Below the pieces are notes generated by a model. That model saw only the letters and a program-made list of their open reading frames with translations, had not been told where the DNA came from and did no database searches. This document shows positions 9,825-17,299 of a DNA stretch of 64,000 bases, one piece after another (within the stretch, counting starts at the first letter, position 1; each line of letters starts with the position of its first letter). The DNA comes from Nostoc sp. B(2019) (GTDB lineage Bacteria; Cyanobacteriota; Cyanobacteriia; Cyanobacteriales; Nostocaceae): assembly GCF_010091925.1 (NCBI RefSeq), contig NZ_WVID01000020.1, forward strand, positions 1 to 64,000. Direction: 5' to 3'. A program made the translations under genes and the position numbers.

Positions 9825-11219
9825 ATGAACAGTCAGCAAAATATTGATTTAGCTGTTCATACCTCGGCAATTCCTACGGAAGGCTTACAAGGAGAAAGTG
9901 ATACACCTCTTGAGAAGAACGTTATTGTGACTAAACTCTCAGAGGAAGCCCAACTCAAGCTAGAGGTAATCCAAAGTTTAATGGAACCCTGCGATCGCAC
10001 AACTTATGGACAAAAGTTGCGGGAAGCAGCAGAGGAACTAGGTGTATCGTTGCGAACGGTACAAAGGTTGGTGAAAAACTGGGAACAAGATGGTTTAGTC
10101 GGACTCACTCAAACAGGTAGGGCTAATAAAGGAAAACATCGCATTGGTGAGTTTTGGGAAAAATTCATTACCAAAACCTACAAGGAGGGTAACAAGGGTA
10201 GTAAACGTATGACCCCTAAACAAGTTGCTCTCAGAGTTGAGGCTAAAGCCCTTGAATTAAAGGACTCTAAGCCGCCCAATTACAGAACCGTGTTACGGGT
10301 ATTAGCGCCCATATTAGAAAAACAAGAAAAAGCCAAGAGTATTCGTAGCCCTGGATGGAGAGGAACTACGCTTTCGGTTAAAACTCGTGAAGGAAAAGAT
10401 TTATCCGTAGATTACAGCAACCATGTTTGGCAATGCGACCATACCCGTGTAGATGTGTTGCTGGTGGATCAACATGGTGAATTGCTCAGTCGTCCCTGGC
10501 TAACAACAGTAATTGATACTTACTCTCGTTGCATTATGGGTATCTACTTGGGCTTTGATGCACCCAGTTCAGGGTTAGTAGCCTTAGCGTTACGCCATGC
10601 TATTCTACCCAAACAGTACGGTTCCGAGTACAAACTGCATTGTGAGTGGGGAACCTATGGTAAACCAGAACACTTTTATACTGATGGCGGCTCTAAGGAT
10701 TTATTCAAGGAGATGATTGAGTACCTAAAATTCCGGGCGACAAAGGGGACTGTTTCTGATTTTCGTGGTAGGGCGATGGAGGTACTCAAGGGATGTGGGG
10801 TAGAAATGCTGATTATTGATGAAGCTGACCGCCTCAAACCTGAGACGTTTGCTGAGGTGCGAGATATTTATGACAAGCTGGGAATTGCTGTGGTGCTAGT
10901 GGGAACTGACCGCTTAGAGGCTGTAATCAAGCGGGATGAACAAGTTTATAACCGCTTTCGGGCTTGTCATCGCTTCGGCAAGTTATCAGGAAAAGATTTC
11001 CAAGATACTGTGCAAGCCTGGGAAGATAGGGTTTTGAAGTTGCCTGTTTCTTCTAATTTAAATAGCAAGGATATGCTGCGGATTCTCACATCGGCAACTG
11101 AAGGTTATATCGGGCGGCTGGATGAGATTCTTAGGGAGGCGGCAATTCGTTCTTTATCTAAGGGATTTAAGAAGATTGATAAGGCTGTTTTACAAGAAGT
11201 GGCGAAAGAGTATAAATAA
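9825..11219 (+). pseudogene. tnsB-tnsC fusion created by internal deletion of a type V-K CAST
   Basis: Residues 1-288 correspond to the front of CAST transposase TnsB: helix-turn-helix DNA-binding domains, then the start of the DDE integrase core with Asp205 (CDHT) and Asp287 (TDGG). Residues 291-464 correspond to the last 174 residues of TnsC, with Walker B LIIDEAD at 329-335 and the family C-terminus. Lost are the third catalytic acid (Glu321 in the Scytonema hofmannii enzyme, as I remember it), the rest of TnsB, and TnsC's N-terminus with Walker A. The joint is in frame at about 10688-10702, where both parent genes would read AAGGATTT, so microhomology deletion is likely. No stop interrupts the 464 codons. 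Start at 9825 chosen because the protein from there matches the TnsB N-terminus; a longer in-frame extension to 9699 is not TnsB-like. It cannot transpose alone. Confidence 0.93.
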
Positions 11220-11722
11220 TGACAGCACCAGATGTTAAGCCTTGGCTTTTTATTATAGAACCCTATCCAGGGGAAAGCCTGAGTCATTTTCTTGGTAGGT
11301 TTAGACGTGCTAACCATTTATCTCCTGCTGGGTTGGGTAATCTAGCTGAGATTGGTGCTGTAGTGGCGCGGTGGGAAAGATTTCATTTTAACCCTCGCCC
11401 CAGTCAACAGGAATTGGAAGCGATCGCATCTGTAGTAGAAGTAGATGCAGACAGGTTAGCTCAAATGCTGCCACCTCTTGGAGTGGGAATGCAGCATGAG
11501 CCAATTCGCTTGTGTGGGGCTTGTTATGCTGAAGCGCCTTGTCACCAAATTGAGTGGCAGTATAAGTCGGTGTGGAAGTGCGATCGCCATCAACTCAAGC
11601 TTTTAGCGAAGTGTCCAAATTGTGAAGCATTTTTCAAAATGCCTGCGGTGTGGGAGTATGGGTGTTGTCATAGGTGTCGAACACCGTTTACAGAGATGGC
11701 TAAGTCACAAAAAAGTACTTGA
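11219..11722 (+). CDS. tniQ: TniQ of a type V-K CRISPR-associated transposon
   Basis: Adaptor that links the Cas12k-guide complex to TnsC filaments in CAST transposition. At 167 residues it has the short V-K form: an N-terminal helix-turn-helix part (GESLSHFLGRFRRANHLS, near 19-36) and two zinc-binding clusters, CGAC...CH near 98-108 and CPNC...CCHRC near 135-156. It closely matches the TniQ of the S. hofmannii CAST as I remember it. It starts at the last base of the fusion gene's stop (TAATG overlap) and looks intact. With its partners broken, it is either newly orphaned or kept for another reason. Confidence 0.93.
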   Translation: MTAPDVKPWLFIIEPYPGESLSHFLGRFRRANHLSPAGLGNLAEIGAVVARWERFHFNPRPSQQELEAIASVVEVDADRLAQMLPPLGVGMQHEPIRLCGACYAEAPCHQIEWQYKSVWKCDRHQLKLLAKCPNCEAFFKMPAVWEYGCCHRCRTPFTEMAKSQKST

Positions 11723-11725
11723 GTC

Positions 11726-13726
11726 TTAAAAATCATTACTGCTTGACTTTTTGGTACGATATCCCTGATTGGGGTGAGTAGGCTTCTCAGGGTATCTTAA
11801 CTCCAGTTGACCTTTCTTTTGCATCTTGCTTAGGTAGCCAAGCCGTAATGTGTTATGAGAACGATTTAATAACTCTTGAAGTTGTTTGTGGTTCAAAAAC
11901 CTTCCTTGGCAAAGCTTTAGAATTGTTACTTCCATAATATCTATTGATACCTTGCGCTTATTTCTGATAGTTGCTGCAATTACTTTTAGTAATTCCCAAT
12001 CATCGGAGCTTGGCTCCAAATCATCGGAGCTTGGCTCCAAATCATCGGAGCTTGGCTCCAAATCATCGGAGCTTAACTCCAAATCATCGGAGCTTGGCTC
12101 CAAATCATCGGAGCTTAACTCCAAATCATCAAAAATCTCCTCTGGTATAATCCCTAACAACAAATCTTCAGGACTAGTTTTTTCTAAAAATTTATAGTTT
12201 TGAGCTACTAAGTCAACTTCTACGTTAGGAGGCTCGCCCGGAAAAAAATAGAAAGTTCCGCGAGCAATGCCGCTAGATTCAAGGAAGCCATCTCTAACGA
12301 GAGCAGACAATGCCTTGGTTAGATCGTGTGGGTGAGTGGCACTCATACACTTGAGTCGAGCATGAGTAACTTTCCCCTCAAGCGCTACCGTGACTAAAGC
12401 AAGGCGTTGATCATCTGATAATTCTCGAAATTCGGAACCAAATCGTTCGTCAAGTTCTCTAAGAGTTTCCTCTGGTAGTAGGTTGACCATAAGCATTGCC
12501 AGTAGTGTTTGATCCGGTTCTACTTCTTCTAGCAACGCAGGTAGTCGCCAGTGCTGCTGGCTCCAGTTACGGTAAATTTTGGGAATACCTGAACCAGCTT
12601 GTTCTCCAATACCCACAAGCTGAAACATTTTTTGTAACTTGCGATTACGGCAATCACTTGTACCACCCTGTAACGCATCCTCTAGAGGTAGCCGCATTAT
12701 GCCAGGGTTCCGAAATACAAACATATCTGGGCGCTTAATAATTTGTATTGGTACTCGTCCAGTATATTCTGCATGAATAATTGTGTTAATTAATGCTTCA
12801 CGTAAAGCTTCATGTACAGGTGTATCGTCTACTCGTTTTGCACCTTTGAGTTTGAAGGGAACTTTGAGTTCTGAGAAAAGTTTTTGGATAACCCGACGGT
12901 AAAAATCATAAAGATTTCCTGACCATGTTCCATCTGTAGTCACACGATCTACCCAGCGAGCCTCTGTTCTTGGCTCTGGACGTTCTTGATAATCCACAAC
13001 ATAGTGAGGCACTGCCTCAAGGATTGATGGGAGTTTACCAAACATCAACAAACCTGCTACAGTCAATCCTTCTTTGGCTGTTTGGCGATCGCGTAGCCAA
13101 CCACCAATGGATTGTAAAAATTCTTTATCATCTTGATCGAGCCAAGGATGATCGGGTTTAGTAGCTTTAAATTGATTTCGGTATGCTTTAAGCGTATTCA
13201 GATCAATATCATCAAAACCATAGTTTTCCAGTAACCGAGCATCCCGCACCTCCTCTACTTGTTCTGCGAGCATCCGTTTAACGGTTTCTTCATCACAAAG
13301 GTAATCTCCCTCGTAGTTCCTTCGATAAGTACCTGTTAAAGGATTTTGCCCTACATACACTGGACGCTGCGATCGCCTCGCTCGTGGAACTGCAATGCGA
13401 ATTACTTGCCTGTCTTGTACTTCGATTACTTCGACCATTTTATCACTCAGCAAGTTAATACTGATTCGCTGGCGATTATTAAGCCCATCCCAAAGGGTTT
13501 TAAGGACACGATCTGGAAGGGTAATACCTGTGAGACTAAATTTCCCTTGAGGTTTTTCTTCAATACCTAAAAAAATAACACCCCCGTAGGTATTAGCCAT
13601 TGCAGAATAAGACTCAAAGAAACTTTTAGGTAGTTCACCTTGTCCATCCCTACCTGATGCTTGTTTAGCCTCAACGTCACAGCCCTCTGCTAATTCTTCG
13701 ATGTCCAGTATCGATAGGCTTGCCAT
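11726..13726 (-). CDS. AlbA_2 / RecG-like HATPase protein (Schlafen-type, putative defence or regulatory)
   Basis: The N-terminus has an AlbA_2 (Schlafen AlbA) domain: CDVEAKQASGRDGQGELPK near 15-34, then ANTYGGVIFLGIEE. The middle has the HATPase_c_4 signature of the same family, with EALREALINTIIHAEY near 310 and GIGEQAGSGIPKIYRNW near 373. A winged-helix region follows, then a low-complexity linker of seven-residue repeats (SSDDLEP/SSDDLEL) from a 21-bp minisatellite, then a small helical tail. Such proteins bind nucleic acid or nucleotides and are common in defence islands; the true role is unknown. It converges on tniQ with only 3 bases between stops, so it lies in the CAST cargo position. 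Confidence 0.8.
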   Translation of the reverse strand: MASLSILDIEELAEGCDVEAKQASGRDGQGELPKSFFESYSAMANTYGGVIFLGIEEKPQGKFSLTGITLPDRVLKTLWDGLNNRQRISINLLSDKMVEVIEVQDRQVIRIAVPRARRSQRPVYVGQNPLTGTYRRNYEGDYLCDEETVKRMLAEQVEEVRDARLLENYGFDDIDLNTLKAYRNQFKATKPDHPWLDQDDKEFLQSIGGWLRDRQTAKEGLTVAGLLMFGKLPSILEAVPHYVVDYQERPEPRTEARWVDRVTTDGTWSGNLYDFYRRVIQKLFSELKVPFKLKGAKRVDDTPVHEALREALINTIIHAEYTGRVPIQIIKRPDMFVFRNPGIMRLPLEDALQGGTSDCRNRKLQKMFQLVGIGEQAGSGIPKIYRNWSQQHWRLPALLEEVEPDQTLLAMLMVNLLPEETLRELDERFGSEFRELSDDQRLALVTVALEGKVTHARLKCMSATHPHDLTKALSALVRDGFLESSGIARGTFYFFPGEPPNVEVDLVAQNYKFLEKTSPEDLLLGIIPEEIFDDLELSSDDLEPSSDDLELSSDDLEPSSDDLEPSSDDLEPSSDDWELLKVIAATIRNKRKVSIDIMEVTILKLCQGRFLNHKQLQELLNRSHNTLRLGYLSKMQKKGQLELRYPEKPTHPNQGYRTKKSSSNDF
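11999..12126. repeat. 21-bp in-frame tandem repeat inside the AlbA_2 gene
   Basis: Six near-identical 21-bp units begin CATCGG at 12001, 12022, 12043, 12064, 12085 and 12106, with a degenerate seventh at 12127. Each codes seven residues on the minus strand, so changes in copy number keep the frame. Most units contain a small inverted repeat (GGAGC-TTG-GCTCC); two have a variant (GGAGCTTAACTCC). The encoded run is acidic and serine-rich and probably disordered. Confidence 0.95.
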
Positions 13727-13859
13727 CGTGAATCCTCAAACTGCCAAAATATACCCAAACTCATTTGGGGAAAATCTGTTAATCAATACTAACAGTGGCG
13801 ATCACTACTAGGGAGGATTTCGGGAATTGGCAAAGGTATTCAGTTTTGCAAGTAGTATC

Positions 13860-14054
13860 TTATGCAGTTTGGTCTTGTTGCTCTAACACCACATTGAAAA
13901 TTAGTGTAAAACTGACGCTGGGGATGAGTCGGCATAAAACTTGTAGATGAGCTTTTGCATCACTGCGGCGACGAAAACGAGCTACAATCTGGTTCTGCAT
14001 ATTAGGTTTAAGTCAGACTATACACCAAGGACTGAGCTTTTCAAGGTAGGTCAT
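13860..14054 (-). pseudogene. Small cyanobacterial protein of 64 codons, broken by an in-frame TGA
   Basis: Reading from the ATG at 14054, which has GGAG 6 bases upstream, gives MTYLEKLSPWCIV, then TGA, then in the same frame a basic segment beginning LKPNMQNQIVARFRRRSDA that runs to TAA at 13860. The opening and the ARFRRRSDAEAHL-like part resemble a family of small cyanobacterial proteins I remember only loosely. A single CGA-to-TGA change would explain the stop. Translation could restart at the ATG at 14000 (46 residues). Function unknown. Confidence 0.5.
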
Positions 14055-14590
14055 CGAATTCTCCTGGTAAAATCTGTAATTTCCAAGACAAAAGCCAGCC
14101 TACTGTGACGGTGGCTGGCAAGAAATATCAAATTGATATTGAAATTAGATTCAATTCCTACTCACTCTTGTCTGGAAAACAAAGCTTCTGCAACACTTCT
14201 TAGGGGATATCCTCAAAAAGTTCATCAGTGCAAGGTGGCGTAAATCGGCTGGAAACGTTGGCTGACACAGACTACAACATCAGTATATTCACTAAAGGTA
14301 AAACATAAATTCTGTATAAATTTTTAATTATCACTGGCATTCCAATCTGCTGTATATCGCCTGGCGATCGCTAACAAAATATTCTCAAAATCAGTCAACT
14401 TGAAGCTTCACGTACTTCTTGAGGGTATAGGTCAGATCATTACAACTACGATCCTTGACGAATATATCAAGGGAGACTTACATAGTAGGATGCTAGACAC
14501 CTTTCTCACTAAGACTATTGCTGTAGGATAGCTTAGCTTATCGTCTGGATTTGAGAAAGGTTTTTGCCTGTCTTTGTTGCTGTTACTACT
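14055..14590. other. Intergenic region upstream of brxA
   Basis: About 540 bases without a convincing gene. It holds an inverted repeat with 7-bp arms GCCAGCC/GGCTGGC (14094-14100 and 14113-14119) and the 17-bp palindrome listed separately. AT-rich sequence closer to brxA probably holds its promoter, but I cannot assign -35/-10 boxes with confidence. Confidence 0.4.
14124..14140. promoter_or_regulatory. 17-bp palindrome, possible operator
   Basis: AATATCAA-A-TTGATATT is a perfect inverted repeat with 8-bp arms about one central base. It lies in the long region ahead of brxA, 450 bases from the start codon. The form suits a dimeric repressor. No regulator gene of the BrxR/WYL kind is seen nearby, so its user is unknown. 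Confidence 0.35.
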
Positions 14591-15193
14591 ATGACTGAAA
14601 CGGCTTATGCGGCCCGTACTAACCACGCTTTTGTTTTGACTGAAACCCTTCGAGTTGCTGAACTGATGTACCAAGGTGCAACCCAGGAAGATATTCGGCA
14701 ACGGGTATTAATAGAGGATTTATTTCAATTGCGCTCCCAAGTTTCTCGTGAGCGGGCGTTGCAAACTGTTCTCAAACGCCTTCAACAAGTGCCAGAGGAT
14801 TACATTCAATTAATTGCCACTGGCAACCCTGACACCCGTCGATTCACCATATTGTTCCTGATTCTGCGAGAACACCGCCTTCTGCGCGAACTCATCGCTG
14901 AAGTCCTGCTGGACAAAATTAAGGGTTTTGATTACGTCGTAAACACTGCTGACTTGCGAACCTTTTTTGAAGGAAAGCGAGATCAAAATTCAACCGTAGC
15001 TGCATGGTCAGACTCCACCTATAAAAAGGCTGCTAGCAACACTTTACTGGTGCTAGTAAATGCGGGTCTTTTGCAACCCATGTCCCCAAGAGGAAATTAT
15101 CAAATTCGCTCTGTTCCGGTGCCATCAGTCTTGCGTCTACAATTACTTGCTGATGGACTAGGTTATTACCTGACTCTCATGCTCGATTTTTAA
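14591..15193 (+). CDS. brxA: BREX system protein BrxA (DUF1819)
   Basis: Small helical, DNA-binding component of type 1 BREX phage defence. The 200-residue product matches the DUF1819 layout: LTETLRVAELMYQGATQEDIRQRVL near the start, a central LLILREHRLLRELIAEVL-like stretch, and a C-terminal winged-helix-like part (TLLVLVNAGLL). Start at 14591 (MTETAYAARTNH) is preferred over the in-frame site 27 bases upstream because it fits family length. It runs on the plus strand and converges on brxL with a 4-base overlap, whereas type 1 BREX loci usually have brxA first in one operon. Confidence 0.88.
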   Translation: MTETAYAARTNHAFVLTETLRVAELMYQGATQEDIRQRVLIEDLFQLRSQVSRERALQTVLKRLQQVPEDYIQLIATGNPDTRRFTILFLILREHRLLRELIAEVLLDKIKGFDYVVNTADLRTFFEGKRDQNSTVAAWSDSTYKKAASNTLLVLVNAGLLQPMSPRGNYQIRSVPVPSVLRLQLLADGLGYYLTLMLDF

Positions 15194-17208
15194 TCCACTG
15201 CCAGCGCTTTAAATACTGCGTCTATTGGGTCAGCGTAAAATGATGTTTGAAATTTAGCAAACAACTCTGGCGGAACACTGGCTAAGTCAACGGCGCTGGC
15301 CATCGGTAAGAGGATACGTTTAGCGCCAGCATCAAAGGCTACTTGCAGGCTACCTGCTAGGTTGCTGACTGGTGTAATCGTCCCACCAATGGTCATTTCC
15401 CCAAATATTGCGAATTGCGTTTGAACACTTCGTTTTAGAGAAGCAGAACATAACGAAACGAACAATGCTAATCCGCTCTCTTGCGGTGCTCCAGACCCTT
15501 GCAAGTCTAGTAACTGGAGCAAAAAATCAAAATTACTTGGGTGAATACTACTGCTAACTCTTTGAGCGTTAGCTTTGAAGTAATTCATCGCAATGTTTAA
15601 ACTGTCTTTCATCCTGCCAGCCGTCGCTACACCAGTGCGTACTAACTTGCCACTACCGGGTACTACTTGCAGTTCAAGTTTGAATGCTCCGATTATGCCG
15701 CTATCCCCAGTACTGACAAAGTGCAAGTGACCGGGAGTTAGCATTTCCTGGTTAATCAAGCTCGAACCACCCTGTTCCGGTACTGAGACAAAATGCTCAT
15801 CTAGAGTTTCCAAATCGATGTAGCTGAAATGCACATCGTAAAATTCCATTCCGCCAATTTTCTTTAACTGTTCTTTCACCCGCCGTCGCACTCGCAGCCC
15901 ATACACTAGGGCTTCGCGCACGTCTTCCTTACTAAATGAGCCATCTGGGAAAAGCAGTTTCAGCAGCCCTGATACAGTCTTGCGAACTGCTTGAACATCT
16001 CGTTGCTTAAGGTTGTTACCTAGTCTGAAGTGGAGGTCTATAGCATCGGCAAAACTGCGTTTACGCATTTCCCGCAGCCATTCTGCTAAGTAATCGACAA
16101 TGAACCCGTACTGGTTGGTGAAATTATCTGGGCTAAATTTGGGGATTTCCCAGCCAGGAATATAAGCGTGAAAACGGTCGAAGAAGGCGGTGTCAATCAT
16201 GGCTTCAGGAAAAGGTGCCAGCAGGTGTGAGGTCTTCACTAAGGATTCCACGCTTTGATTAATGTTGCCCACAAAGACCATAGAAGCATTAGCGGTAATC
16301 TCTGCTTTACCGCGTGCAAAAGAACCTGATGCCATGTAGTCTTTCATGATTTGCACACCGTCGTTATCGTGGAAGCTCATGCCTGCAACTTCATCAAAGG
16401 CAACCACGTCAAATAAACCCACCAGTCCCACGCGACGGTTGGACATATTGTAGAAAAGATTTGCTACTGTAGTTTTTCCACCGGAAACCAAGATTGAGTT
16501 AGGAGAAACTTCTTTGTAGACGTGGGATTTCCCTGTAGAACGCGGGCCGAGTTCGCAACAGTTGTAGTTATTTTCACAAAGGGCTACCAAACGGGCAAGT
16601 AGATGCCATTTTACGTCCTCGCTGACGGTAGTGGGTTCCAGTCCTGTTGACCGAATCAACAGGTCAATCCACTCACTGCGGGTAAAAGCTGGGCGACCCG
16701 CAAACAGTTCATCCATATCCACACTAGGCATTTGGATAGGTTTGAGACTTCCGACAATGAAGGGACTGGGTTTGGTTCCTGCTTCGTATTCCAGTTGTAG
16801 AATACACCAAATACCACCACCCAGAAGCTTTTGGTTGGGTTTGACAATTTCTGGGTCAATGACTACGCCTTTGACACCCAGGTTCATTAAAGTTCCCTGG
16901 TAGATATCATCTCTGTCGTTGAGCGTTACCGTTACCCGGTCAATGATGGTAAATCGTCCCAATTCCCGAATTTTAGATTTGATCTGTTCTGCTTCATCAG
17001 GACGGACGTAATTCTGTGCCAAGATGTTTTTTACACGAGTAACGCCTTCCTCAATGGTGGTTTCGTCGTCGGTCGCGCAGTACATACCGAGTAAGTATTC
17101 CAGCACATACACTGGTACGTTAGCACCTTCTTTAATACGTTTAGTCAAGTCTTTACGTACTACCTTTCCAGGGTAAATACTGTTTAGCTTTTGATTCAGG
17201 TCATCCAT
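15190..17208 (-). CDS. brxL: BREX system Lon-like protein BrxL
   Basis: AAA+ protein with a Lon-type C-terminal domain, a standard type 1 BREX component thought to bind DNA as a large ring assembly. The N-terminal 200 residues are the BrxL-specific domain. The ATPase core has Walker A GPRSTGKS near 232-239 and Walker B VVAFDEVAG near 277. The C-terminal 150 residues are Lon-like (GSGAPQESGLALFVSL). Full family length at 672 residues. It is the last minus-strand BREX gene, 91 bases after pglZ. Confidence 0.92.
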   Translation of the reverse strand: MDDLNQKLNSIYPGKVVRKDLTKRIKEGANVPVYVLEYLLGMYCATDDETTIEEGVTRVKNILAQNYVRPDEAEQIKSKIRELGRFTIIDRVTVTLNDRDDIYQGTLMNLGVKGVVIDPEIVKPNQKLLGGGIWCILQLEYEAGTKPSPFIVGSLKPIQMPSVDMDELFAGRPAFTRSEWIDLLIRSTGLEPTTVSEDVKWHLLARLVALCENNYNCCELGPRSTGKSHVYKEVSPNSILVSGGKTTVANLFYNMSNRRVGLVGLFDVVAFDEVAGMSFHDNDGVQIMKDYMASGSFARGKAEITANASMVFVGNINQSVESLVKTSHLLAPFPEAMIDTAFFDRFHAYIPGWEIPKFSPDNFTNQYGFIVDYLAEWLREMRKRSFADAIDLHFRLGNNLKQRDVQAVRKTVSGLLKLLFPDGSFSKEDVREALVYGLRVRRRVKEQLKKIGGMEFYDVHFSYIDLETLDEHFVSVPEQGGSSLINQEMLTPGHLHFVSTGDSGIIGAFKLELQVVPGSGKLVRTGVATAGRMKDSLNIAMNYFKANAQRVSSSIHPSNFDFLLQLLDLQGSGAPQESGLALFVSLCSASLKRSVQTQFAIFGEMTIGGTITPVSNLAGSLQVAFDAGAKRILLPMASAVDLASVPPELFAKFQTSFYADPIDAVFKALAVD

Positions 17209-17299
17209 TTTGGGGTTGGCAACTGCTGGTGATTATTCTGAGATGATTGAAGTAAGTTGGTTAATAATCCAATATCTAAAATCTTTTGACTATATTGGC

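Noticed and set aside
11999-12126. Possible CRISPR array or operator array
   Set aside because: The units are in frame inside a real gene, encode a seven-residue repeat and have no spacers.
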